Below, one piece after another: positions 33,540 through 41,344 of a stretch of 64,000 nucleotides of DNA. A model generated the notes under the pieces. That model worked only from the letters and a program-made list of their open reading frames with translations, had not been told where the DNA came from and searched no databases. Position 1 is the stretch's first letter; each line of letters starts with the position of its first letter. The stretch covers positions 1-64,000 of the forward strand of contig DASZXJ010000149.1 of assembly GCA_035545895.1 (NCBI GenBank), written 5' to 3'. This DNA is from DASZXJ01 sp035545895. GTDB lineage: Bacteria > Planctomycetota > Phycisphaerae > Tepidisphaerales > Tepidisphaeraceae. A program made the position numbers and the translations under genes.

Positions 33540-35639
33540 CTATCGGCGTTTTCGTCGCCGCTGGAGGGACAACGAGGCGATTCCCAGCCAGCAGAGGCTT
33601 GTTGGTTCGGGAACAGACGAGATGGGTATGCCGAAGGTGGATAGCAGGCTCAGGTCGAACGGCTCGTCCAAGGCGGCCGAAGAGACGCCGGTCTGCCAGT
33701 TGCGCGCAAGCAAGGTGAGGTCTTTGGCATTGACGGTGCCGTCGTAGTTGAAGTCGCCGCCGGTCCAGACGTTGCCGCTGGTGAGCCAGTGAGGTGCGAA
33801 CAGGATCATGTCGCTTAAATCGACCTTGCCGTCGAGATTGGCGTCGCCGAGGTAGGTGTATTTGACGAGCACATCCGAAGAAGAAACTGAAATGCCGTCG
33901 AATGTGGTTAAACCAAGCGAGCCTGCCGTGCCGAAGCCAAGACCGGTTTTGCCGGCCTCGCCGCCGCTGGGGCTGGAAGCTGCTTTTGAACTGGCGATTC
34001 CGTCGCCTGTCCAGTTGCCGCCGTTGTAGCCGGAGGTAATCAATGACTGAATTTGTGAAAGCGTCGTGAGGGTTGCGATCATGTCATTGTCGGCCAGATC
34101 GATTTTTCCGCCGCTGGTGACGGTGCCGACGCCGACGCGGAGCACCTTGTTCGCGCCGGTGCTCAGATTGACGCGTCCGCCTTCGACATACAGGGTGCCG
34201 ACGGAAAGCGAACCTGCGTTGTAGCTCACTGTTCCGTTGCCGTACACGCGCATCGTGCCGGATATATTGGCGACGGAGTTGGAATTTTGCAGGGAGAATG
34301 TTCCGCTGCCGCCCGCGCCGTCGAATGATCCGCCGACGTACATGTCGCCATTGAGATTCCACGTTGCGGCTGAGCCGAGGCTGATTGTTCCGCTGCTGCC
34401 GCTGAGGTGGCCAATGATCGCATCGTGGGAAGTGACGGTGCCATTGGTAACGATGACCGAAGCCGCATTGCCGCTGTATCGTCCGACGACAACACTGCCA
34501 TCGTAAGCGACGGAACTGAGATTGTAGGTAAAGCCTCCGAGGTTCAGAGTGATCGTGCCTTGCCGGGCAAGCATCTGGTAATTGTCTACCGGTCCGGTGA
34601 AGGTGACGGTGTATGTGCCAGCCACATTGAAACCCGCGATGTCGCCGGTAGTGGGCGTCCCGCTGGTCATTGTGCCGATGCTCCAATTGCCGGCGGTGGA
34701 GAAATTTCCGTTGGAGGCGGTTTTCCAGTTGTTGGCGATGGTGTCGTCAATCCAGCTATTCCAGGCGTTCACTCGGGTCGAGAAGCTCAGGTCGGAATAG
34801 GTGCCATTGAGTGCGCCATCTCCGTTAGGCGGACCAACAGCAGCGACGAACGAATTGATGCTTTCCAAGTAGTTGCGGGTCTGCGTGCCGACGGTTTTAT
34901 CGACGAACACTCCGCCGCCGCTGTCAAAGAAGGCGAGCATTCCTTCCATGGCAGTGGGCAGGGTGCCGCCGCCGGAGAGATTCAGGCCATCCGCGTTGCC
35001 TGGGTCGTCAAAATCAGAGATGACGAGATTGGTGCTGCCGCCCGAGAAACTGCCGCCGTTGATATCCAGATTGTTGGTGAATGCGCGTTTGACACCTTCA
35101 CTGGAAGATATAGTTCCTCCTGATCCGGTGCCGGCCTGGCCGTAACCGACGTAGGTAGCGAGCGAGCCAAGATCGCTGGTGCCGAAGTATCGCGAAGCGA
35201 AGGTCACGCCGGTTGCATTGGCGGTAATCTGGATCAGGCCCATGTCATTGCCGTTGATTTCCTGGCCGGTGATTTGGCCGGGCGCGGTGAAGAACTGATT
35301 GATGCCGACGTTCGTTCCGCCCACGCCGTGCGTGCCCGTGCCGTAGGTGAAATTGTTGGGAGTTGCGGCCACGACATGGCCGGCGGAGAGAACCCATTTG
35401 GGGGAGATCAATACACCGCCGCCAAATCCGGTGGATTCATCGACGATGCCCACGGAGGAGAATCTGGGGTCCAGCCCAAGACTGATGTAGGAACTATCGG
35501 GGACATCATCGCGACGTTCGCCGGCCTGGAGGGACAGAGAAGATCGAAAGACAATTACGCCAGCGGCACATGCTGCCAGAATAGCCCTTCGGCGATAAAG
35601 GGAGCGACCTCGCCTGCTCATTTCTCGCAACCTCCGCAA
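33540..35639 (-). CDS. Secreted trypsin-like serine protease with dockerin-like repeat and PEP-CTERM anchor
   Basis: A 699-residue protein. A basic n-region and signal helix (ILAACAAGVIVFRSSLSLQA) lead into an S1-family protease domain: GGGVLISPKWVLSAGHVV (His88), NGNDMGLIQI (Asp132) and MLAFFDSGGGVFV (Ser240). The Gly-Asp-Ser of typical trypsins is FDS here. Gly/Ser/Asn-rich beta-repeats (about 310-560) follow, then a dockerin-like pair (GDANLDGKVDLSDMILFAPH; GDFNYDGTVNAKDLTLLARN) and a PEP-CTERM tail (VPEPTSLCWLGIASLSLQRRRKRR). It lies 54 bases upstream of the GH31 gene on the same strand; the two share their C-terminal third. Confidence 0.88.
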   Translation of the reverse strand: MRRLREMSRRGRSLYRRRAILAACAAGVIVFRSSLSLQAGERRDDVPDSSYISLGLDPRFSSVGIVDESTGFGGGVLISPKWVLSAGHVVAATPNNFTYGTGTHGVGGTNVGINQFFTAPGQITGQEINGNDMGLIQITANATGVTFASRYFGTSDLGSLATYVGYGQAGTGSGGTISSSEGVKRAFTNNLDINGGSFSGGSTNLVISDFDDPGNADGLNLSGGGTLPTAMEGMLAFFDSGGGVFVDKTVGTQTRNYLESINSFVAAVGPPNGDGALNGTYSDLSFSTRVNAWNSWIDDTIANNWKTASNGNFSTAGNWSIGTMTSGTPTTGDIAGFNVAGTYTVTFTGPVDNYQMLARQGTITLNLGGFTYNLSSVAYDGSVVVGRYSGNAASVIVTNGTVTSHDAIIGHLSGSSGTISLGSAATWNLNGDMYVGGSFDGAGGSGTFSLQNSNSVANISGTMRVYGNGTVSYNAGSLSVGTLYVEGGRVNLSTGANKVLRVGVGTVTSGGKIDLADNDMIATLTTLSQIQSLITSGYNGGNWTGDGIASSKAASSPSGGEAGKTGLGFGTAGSLGLTTFDGISVSSSDVLVKYTYLGDANLDGKVDLSDMILFAPHWLTSGNVWTGGDFNYDGTVNAKDLTLLARNWQTGVSSAALDEPFDLSLLSTFGIPISSVPEPTSLCWLGIASLSLQRRRKRR

Positions 35640-35780
35640 TTCAATCAGGCCAGATCAGAACGAAATCGGCCCAACCTCAGCATGTCTCCGACCGCATACA
35701 CAGTGTACACCAGTCCTTGAGGTTAATCCAAAAAAGGCCCGATAAAACCGGGAACTTTCAAGGGGTGAGGATCGTATAGA

Positions 35781-36029
35781 TTATGCCATGGAAACTGTCA
35801 TTTTAGGCAAATTCTTTTGCAGTTTATGAACTTGTTTCGTAGGGTAACTGAAAGATCGAGCAGGGGCGGGACGATGGAAGTATTTGTACTCATTCGCCGC
35901 GGAGGTATACATGCGGTCGAGAATCGTCACGGTATGCTCAGCTGTTGTGGAGATGGGAGTCTTCTTCGCGGCAGCGTTGGTCCTGGCAGCAGCCCTGGTC
36001 CACCTGAGATAATGCCGTTTTAGGCCCAT
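35781..36029 (-). CDS. Small basic hypothetical protein
   Basis: An 82-residue ORF not recognised as any family. It is supported mainly by an excellent Shine-Dalgarno, AAGGAGG eight bases upstream of the ATG at 36029; the longer in-frame start at 36077 is ignored. The protein is rich in Arg/Lys/Ala/Thr with no TM or signal peptide (MGLKRHYLRWTRAAARTNAA). An overlapping plus-strand ORF (35817-36023) has no such signal. It may be a real small protein or a chance ORF. Confidence 0.35.
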   Translation of the reverse strand: MGLKRHYLRWTRAAARTNAAAKKTPISTTAEHTVTILDRMYTSAANEYKYFHRPAPARSFSYPTKQVHKLQKNLPKMTVSMA

Positions 36030-36084
36030 TTTATCGCCCCTCCTTGAGCCATTGCGGCTTACAAGCTGCCAGCACAATCCGCAA

Positions 36085-36102
36085 CTGTTAATGTTAGGTT
36101 AT
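36085..36102 (+). promoter_or_regulatory. Weak Pho-box-like site upstream of pstB
   Basis: CTGTTAA-TGTT-AGGTTAT has the 7-4-7 layout of a PHO box, with 5/7 and 4/7 matches to CTGTCAT, about 40 bases before the pstB GTG. Context favours it; the sequence match is weak. Confidence 0.25.
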
Positions 36103-36141
36103 GTTCTTGATCGGCGGTATTTGTGATCTAAGCTGCTTGCA

Positions 36142-36975
36142 GTGAGTACCATCAGTCCACCATCGGTCAAGCCCGTTGCAGCCTCTCCAGTTCAAGAACC
36201 TGCGGTGCCGGAGGTGACGGGGCCACTCGTCATCGACGCCCGTGAAGTCAGCGTTTTTTACGGCGCGCACCAGGCCATCAAGTCCGTATCCATGTCGATT
36301 GCCGCCAACACGGTGGTCGCGTACATCGGTCCCAGCGGCTGCGGCAAGAGCACGTTTCTGCGGTCGATCAACCGTTTGAACGATCTGATTCCCGGTTGCA
36401 CGGTTCGAGGCACGATTCAGGTGGGCGGGCAGGATGTGTATGACCCGCGCATCGACCTGGTGGCGCTTCGCAGACAGGTGGGCCTGGTGTTCCAAAAGCC
36501 CAATCCGTTTCCAAAAAGCATTTACGACAACATCGCATTCGGCCCGCGATTGCAGGGCGTGCGCAAGCGGTCGCAGATCGACGAAATTGTCGAAGATTCC
36601 TTACGTAAAGCAGCGCTGTGGGACGAAGTAAGCGACAGGCTTGAGCGAAGCGCGCTCGGATTGTCCGGCGGGCAGCAGCAGCGGTTATGCATCGCCCGAG
36701 CATTGGCGACCAAACCCGCGGTGCTGCTGATGGACGAGCCAGCCAGTGCGCTCGACCCCATCGCCACCGCCAAGGTCGAAGATCTGATCAATGATCTCAA
36801 GCGAATTGTGACGGTGGTCATCGTGACCCACAACATGCAACAGGCGGCGCGCGTCAGCGATTATACGGCGTTCTTCTACATGGGCTCGCTGGTCGAATTT
36901 GACCGGACCAGCACAATGTTCACGGCGCCGAAACAAAAAAGAACGGAAGATTACATCACGGGAAGATTTGGATAG
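36142..36975 (+). CDS. pstB: Phosphate ABC transporter ATP-binding protein
   Basis: A 277-residue ATPase of the high-affinity phosphate importer. Walker A GPSGCGKST, Q-loop VFQKPNPFPKSIYDNIAFGPRLQG (the NPFP is PstB-typical), signature LSGGQQQRLCIARALA, Walker B VLLMDEPASALDP and a switch His in VTHNMQQAARVSDYTAFFYMG. It starts with GTG at 36142 and carries a 30-residue Pro/Val-rich N-terminal extension. phoU follows, separated by a hairpin element. The pstS, pstC and pstA genes are not in the window and must lie elsewhere. Confidence 0.94.
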   Translation: MSTISPPSVKPVAASPVQEPAVPEVTGPLVIDAREVSVFYGAHQAIKSVSMSIAANTVVAYIGPSGCGKSTFLRSINRLNDLIPGCTVRGTIQVGGQDVYDPRIDLVALRRQVGLVFQKPNPFPKSIYDNIAFGPRLQGVRKRSQIDEIVEDSLRKAALWDEVSDRLERSALGLSGGQQQRLCIARALATKPAVLLMDEPASALDPIATAKVEDLINDLKRIVTVVIVTHNMQQAARVSDYTAFFYMGSLVEFDRTSTMFTAPKQKRTEDYITGRFG

Positions 36976-36980
36976 AAGGA

Positions 36981-37049
36981 ATTTGTGAATTGCGATTCGC
37001 AATTTGTGATTGAACAAAAATCGCAAATCAAGAATCGCAAATCAAAAAT
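36981..37049. repeat. Quasi-palindromic word element (TTGCGATT type)
   Basis: Left arm 36981-37011 and right arm 37019-37049 are inverted repeats matching at about 25 of 31 positions, with a 7-base AT-rich loop. The words TTGCGATT and ATTTGTGA recur within arms. It fills the pstB-phoU gap and ends six bases before the phoU ATG, where no Shine-Dalgarno is left. Confidence 0.75.
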
Positions 37050-37055
37050 CATAAG

Positions 37056-37715
37056 ATGAGCCACCATTTCATCGATGTTCTGGACGAACTGCGGACGCGC
37101 CTGGCGCGAATGACCGCGATGGTTCAGCTTGCCGTCGAGCAGGCGGTTGAAGCCGTCTTTACGCTTGATCCGCGCATCATGCAGCAAGTCATCGATGGCG
37201 ATACCCGCATCGATGAAGAGGAAGTGCAGGTCGAAAAAAGCGCGATCAACCTGCTTGCATTGTATCAGCCCGCAGCCAGCGACTTGCGACTGATCACCAC
37301 GATCATCAAGGTCAATGGCGATTTTGAACGCATCGCCGATTGTGCGGTAAACGTCGCCCAGCGCGTTCAATATCTTCGCAACCAGGACCATTACGAACCG
37401 CCGAATGATCTTCGCGTGATGGCCAACAGCGTGATTGCAACGCTTCGGGATACGATTCAGGCATTTAACCTGACGGATGAAAACCTCGCCCGCCGTGTGT
37501 TGCGCGGCGACGATGTTGTCGATGCCCTCTACCACCAGATTGTGCAGGACATGCTCACGCTGATGGAAAATCAGTCCCATAAGGCAAACCAGGACCTCTC
37601 CAATATCATGATTGCCAAAAACCTGGAACGCATGGCGGACCACTGCACCAACATCGCGGAAGACGTCATTTACGTGAATTCCGGCCGAATTATCCGGCAT
37701 TTGCATGCGGTCTGA
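37056..37715 (+). CDS. phoU: Phosphate signalling protein PhoU
   Basis: A 219-residue all-helical protein with the two PhoU repeats: HHFIDVLDELRTRLARMTAMVQLAVEQAVEAV opens the first and ANSVIATLRDTIQAFNLTDENLARRVL the second, each followed by a metal-site-like E/D-rich helix (DTRIDEEEVQVEKSAINLLALYQP; DDVVDALYHQIVQDM). The last helix has KNLERMADHCTNIAEDVIY. Length is normal. PhoU restrains the PhoR-PhoB response and Pst activity when phosphate is plentiful. Coupling to pstB is by gene order only, with the hairpin element between. Confidence 0.94.
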   Translation: MSHHFIDVLDELRTRLARMTAMVQLAVEQAVEAVFTLDPRIMQQVIDGDTRIDEEEVQVEKSAINLLALYQPAASDLRLITTIIKVNGDFERIADCAVNVAQRVQYLRNQDHYEPPNDLRVMANSVIATLRDTIQAFNLTDENLARRVLRGDDVVDALYHQIVQDMLTLMENQSHKANQDLSNIMIAKNLERMADHCTNIAEDVIYVNSGRIIRHLHAV

Positions 37716-37796
37716 CCGGCCCTTTACCTGAATTGCACCGCTTCCAACCCATTCTGGCTGATTAATTACTCTTGTCCTGCCGATTATTAAGCTGCG

Positions 37797-38561
37797 ATGA
37801 ACCTGACGATCTCTCCGCGCGCGGTCCGCAGGTGGTTGGCCGGCATGGTCATATTGATCGCATGCGCCAGTGCGATGGGTCAAATTATTCGCTATCAATT
37901 GCTCAACGGACGAGTGACCTGGTACATCGCGCTGCTCGATCTGAACCGCGAACAAAACCTTCCCAGCTATTACCAGGGCATCACGATCTTCATCTCCGCG
38001 ATGCTTTTGACGGTAATTGCACGGCACAAAGTCCTCCAGCGCGACAGCCAGCGAGTTGCGTGGTCCATGCTGGCGTGCATCTTTTATTTCCTGTCCGTCG
38101 ATGAAATGTGCAGCCTGCACGAGCAGCTCGCCGTGTTAATGGAAAAGACGGGAATCAAATTCAGCGGCTTGTTGACGTATTCATGGGTCGTTCCAGCGAT
38201 GCTGATCGTGCTGGTTGTGGGATTCATGTTTCTGCGTTTCGTCTTCCATTTCCGCAATCCGATCCGCACATGGATCATTATCTCGGGCGCGATTTACGTG
38301 GGCGGGGCCATCGGCGTGGAGATGATCAGCGGATGGTATGAGGATGCTTTTGGCTCGGGGAATCTGGCCTGGGAACTGATTTCCAACGTTGAAGAGTGCA
38401 TGGAAATGACGGGCATCGCAATATTCATTGTGACCTTGTTGAATTACATGTCAGAACACCTTGCGTCGATTTCGATCGGCATCGCCGGCCACGAGCCGCA
38501 ACCGCCGGCAATTGTCCGTTCAACCCCTCAGGCGGTTGTGAGTCCCGGACGTGCCGCCTGA
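37797..38561 (+). CDS. Polytopic membrane protein of unknown function
   Basis: A 254-residue protein with about six TM segments. I do not recognise the family. Charged and polar residues lie in or next to membrane segments in a pattern that suggests an active or metal site: SVDEMCSLHEQL after TM3, VEMISGWYEDAFG, and SNVEECMEMTGIAIFI at the start of the last helix. The C-terminal 35 residues are Pro/Ala-rich and soluble. No clear Shine-Dalgarno. The macro-domain gene follows within 30 bases on the same strand and phoU precedes by about 80 bases. Confidence 0.75.
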   Translation: MNLTISPRAVRRWLAGMVILIACASAMGQIIRYQLLNGRVTWYIALLDLNREQNLPSYYQGITIFISAMLLTVIARHKVLQRDSQRVAWSMLACIFYFLSVDEMCSLHEQLAVLMEKTGIKFSGLLTYSWVVPAMLIVLVVGFMFLRFVFHFRNPIRTWIIISGAIYVGGAIGVEMISGWYEDAFGSGNLAWELISNVEECMEMTGIAIFIVTLLNYMSEHLASISIGIAGHEPQPPAIVRSTPQAVVSPGRAA

Positions 38562-38588
38562 TGCGGAACGTTGCTAAAATATCTTTCC

Positions 38589-39116
38589 ATGGTCATTCGC
38601 ATTGAAGCTTTGCAGGCTGACATCACGACGTTGCGAGTCGATGCGATCGTCAACGCCGCGAACGAGCGAATGCTTGGTGGCGGGGGCGTGGATGGGGCGA
38701 TCCATCGAGCGGCAGGGCCGAAATTATTCGACGCCTGCCGCGCATTTCCCGAAATCCGGCCGGGCGTGCGATGCCCGACCGGCGAGGCGAAAATCACGCC
38801 CGGTTTCGAACTGCCTGCTCAGTTCGTCATTCACACCGCAGGCCCGGTATGGCAGGGCGGCTCGCGCGGCGAAGCGCAATTGCTGGCTCATTGCTATCGC
38901 AACAGCCTGGCCGTTGCTTCGGAAAATGAAGTGAGGTCCATCGCATTTCCCGCGATCAGCACCGGCGTCTACGGCTATCCGCTGGACAAAGCGGCTGAAA
39001 TCGCCGTGCACGAGGTGAATCATTTCACCGCCGTTGATGCGACGATTCAGCACGTCATCTTTGCCTGCTTCGATCGAAAGGCGTTGGATGCCTATCGTGC
39101 CCTGCTGGGTGAATAG
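38589..39116 (+). CDS. Macro-domain protein (O-acetyl-ADP-ribose deacetylase-like)
   Basis: A 175-residue single macro domain. It has ADITTLRVDAIVNAANERMLGGGGVDGAIHRAAGP, the ADP-ribose-binding and catalytic loop of MacroD/YmdB-like hydrolases, then IHTAGPVW, FPAISTGVYGYPLDKAAEIAV and a C-terminal IFACFDRKALDAY. It probably hydrolyses O-acetyl-ADP-ribose or mono-ADP-ribose esters. I take the ATG at 38589; an in-frame TTG at 38571 would add six residues. Its 3' end overlaps the convergent PEP-CTERM gene by 25 bases. Confidence 0.92.
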   Translation: MVIRIEALQADITTLRVDAIVNAANERMLGGGGVDGAIHRAAGPKLFDACRAFPEIRPGVRCPTGEAKITPGFELPAQFVIHTAGPVWQGGSRGEAQLLAHCYRNSLAVASENEVRSIAFPAISTGVYGYPLDKAAEIAVHEVNHFTAVDATIQHVIFACFDRKALDAYRALLGE

Positions 39117-40396
39117 CCGCGTTTCGTAAACAATGTAATGACCAGCCCCATCACCGCCAGCGACGAAGGCTCGGGGACCCCGTTAATCCGGCCGAACAGT
39201 CCCTCCTGTTCAAAGTTGGGGCCAGCGGTGAAATAAAGGGCGTTGGCATCGCCAAGGCTGACTCCGTTGCCGAATGTCAATCCCCACAATCCGTCAATGG
39301 AGATTGGCTGACCGTCTGTATCGCGAAGCTGATCGAGAAAATTGCCGCTGGCCGGGTCAAACGCGGCGATGGTCCCGTCGCCGAAATTGGCGACGAGCAC
39401 ATCGTTGGCGAACGCTCCAAAGGTATCCGGCGCAATCGCCATGCCCCAGGGTGAATTGAGCTGGCCGCCGTCGTTGAAATCCTTCAGCAGCGAGCCGTCT
39501 TCGTTGTATTCCACCAGATGCCCATAGCCGGGGAGGTCTTCAAAACCCTCGTCTCCGTCGGGGTTCCACTTGGCGTATGTGACGAAGAGATGTCCGCCCA
39601 GATCCATGATGTTGAACGGATGCAGATCGCCAACCGAGGCCGGCGTCTGGAACGAGTACGTCGCCGTCACGTCGTGCCACTGATTATCGATGACTTCGAT
39701 GGCATTGTTCCGAAAATCCGTGGCGAACAGATGATTGCCTGCCTGGGGATTGTTCTGCTGCGCCAGGGGCACGGCGTGACTGGTCAACGCCACGCCGCTG
39801 AAAACGGAATTGGCGGCATAGGGAAACGTGGCGGTCTTGCTGTAATCAATCATGACGGGCGCGATATCCATGGCGGCTGCGGTATTGGATCGCCAGGCAT
39901 TGATCGTGCCGTCTTCGGTGACAAAGACGAATTTCGCCGGGCCGGAGGTGTTGCCGATGGGAACGGGCGGACTGGTTGAAAGATCATGGGCCGCGCCGGA
40001 GACGATAAATTCATCGGCTTGGTTCGAGAAGTCGCTGGCGGCGTTGTACGCCTGCCCGGTGACAAACGCCACGCCTCGATCGGCAAACTGTCCGGTGTTG
40101 ATCGTGACCGTTTTCAGTCCGTCCTGGTGGAGCGGGATGCCATTCACATCGCCGATGTACTCCGTGCTCGTGCCGGCCATGGCGTTGGAAAACCAAATAT
40201 GTCCCCCCGCGCCCGGTGGACGCAACGCGATCCCCCAGGCGTCGATGATCGTGTGATCAACGATCTGGGCGCCGTACGAATCGTTGCTGGCGACGAGATT
40301 GGTCTGAACATAGACGTTGTCTCCGTCGGCACGAACGCTTAAATCAAGCAGCAGAACCAGTGCCGCTATGATCCGATATGGATATATATGTTTCAT
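39092..40396 (-). CDS. TIGR03118-like beta-propeller protein with PEP-CTERM tail
   Basis: A 434-residue exported protein. The signal peptide (IAALVLLLDLSVRA) is followed by VQTNLVASNDSYGAQIVDHTIIDAWGIALRPPGAGGHIWFSNAMAGTSTEYIG, the opening of the TIGR03118 group, and propeller-like blades (GNHLFATDFRNNAIEVID; DVLVANFGDGTIAAFDP; GLWGLTFGNG). The end is a PEP-CTERM signal (GVPEPSSLAVMGLVITLF) with a basic tail. It is translationally coupled to the upstream gene: the previous stop TGA and the tandem ATGs at 40399 and 40396 overlap, with AGGAG just before. The role is unknown; the group is restricted to bacteria with PEP-CTERM export. Confidence 0.85.
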   Translation of the reverse strand: MKHIYPYRIIAALVLLLDLSVRADGDNVYVQTNLVASNDSYGAQIVDHTIIDAWGIALRPPGAGGHIWFSNAMAGTSTEYIGDVNGIPLHQDGLKTVTINTGQFADRGVAFVTGQAYNAASDFSNQADEFIVSGAAHDLSTSPPVPIGNTSGPAKFVFVTEDGTINAWRSNTAAAMDIAPVMIDYSKTATFPYAANSVFSGVALTSHAVPLAQQNNPQAGNHLFATDFRNNAIEVIDNQWHDVTATYSFQTPASVGDLHPFNIMDLGGHLFVTYAKWNPDGDEGFEDLPGYGHLVEYNEDGSLLKDFNDGGQLNSPWGMAIAPDTFGAFANDVLVANFGDGTIAAFDPASGNFLDQLRDTDGQPISIDGLWGLTFGNGVSLGDANALYFTAGPNFEQEGLFGRINGVPEPSSLAVMGLVITLFTKRGYSPSRAR

Positions 40397-41301
40397 CATC
40401 GGCTCCTGCGAACGGAAAAAGGTTTGATCCGGCAACCGCGGCGTATCGCACCAAGCGTGACGACCAGCAGGGCAAGGCTGGCTGTTGCTGGTTCGGGCAC
40501 CACTGAAACGTTGTCCAGCCCCAGGTATTGGTCCGGCGACGGGGATTGTGCGTTGTCGTCAAACCAGCGAAGCAGCAAATTCGCGCCGACGTTCCACGTG
40601 CCCGACAGATCGATCGTCGTCAGCGGCACGCTGGTGACGCCGATGGAGTTGGGCACGACGATTCCCCCGGGTCCGCCGAGCGTGGGATTGAGCGTAGCGG
40701 CGTTGGTCCAGTTCGCGCCGCCATCCAGGCTGTAGAAAAGCCAAAATCCTGGAAATTCCTCGACGTTGACGTCCGGGCTGCTTGTGTAATTGTTGGCATC
40801 GACAGTGGTCGAAAACCTTCGAATGTCATAGCCAACGGCAATGCTGTTGATCCCAGCGGCAGTGTTGTTGGTGAGGGTGAGCTGCAATTCGTTGGCGGCG
40901 TCACCGGTGGGGCTGGTGCCCAATGCTCGGTCATTGGGATTGGATGAACTGGCGAAGTTGGATGCTGATGTGCTGCGAAAGCTGGTGCCGCTGGGATCAT
41001 TGGTAGCAAAGGCAAGCGCCGTATGCTGTGACGTGGAAGCAGAGCCGGTTGGTCCCGTATTCAATGCCGTGGAACTAACCGCCGGCGTAACGGTGGTGGT
41101 GATTTGCGCAGTCGAGCCGGCATGCCGAAAATCATCGTGGCCGCCGGAGAGGCTGAATTCGGTCCATCCTGAAGGCATGCCCACGGATGTGCCGGTTCCC
41201 ATCGAGTTGAAGTCCTGCACGTAAACCCCGGTAAACGGAGCGGCCAGGGCGGCCGCTCCGGTCGAAACGACGATGAAAGCAATGGAAATGAGATGTCGCA
41301 T
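40396..41301 (-). CDS. PEP-CTERM hypothetical secreted protein
   Basis: A 301-residue protein: signal peptide (MRHLISIAFIVVSTGAAALA), then VYVQDFNSMGTGTSVGMPSGWTEF, an opening seen in many PEP-CTERM proteins of the cadherin/lamin-tail type, and a single jelly-roll-like beta domain that includes FWLFYSLDGGANWTNAATL and YLGLDNVSVVPEPATASLALLVVTLGAIRR as strand plus sorting signal. AGGAG lies nine bases before the ATG. The stop overlaps the start of the TIGR03118-like gene, so the two are probably co-translated. No catalytic motif is seen. Confidence 0.82.
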   Translation of the reverse strand: MRHLISIAFIVVSTGAAALAAPFTGVYVQDFNSMGTGTSVGMPSGWTEFSLSGGHDDFRHAGSTAQITTTVTPAVSSTALNTGPTGSASTSQHTALAFATNDPSGTSFRSTSASNFASSSNPNDRALGTSPTGDAANELQLTLTNNTAAGINSIAVGYDIRRFSTTVDANNYTSSPDVNVEEFPGFWLFYSLDGGANWTNAATLNPTLGGPGGIVVPNSIGVTSVPLTTIDLSGTWNVGANLLLRWFDDNAQSPSPDQYLGLDNVSVVPEPATASLALLVVTLGAIRRGCRIKPFSVRRSR

Positions 41302-41344
41302 GGCGATTCTCCTGAGTGAAATTTGGAGGTGAAAGTTGCTGGGA

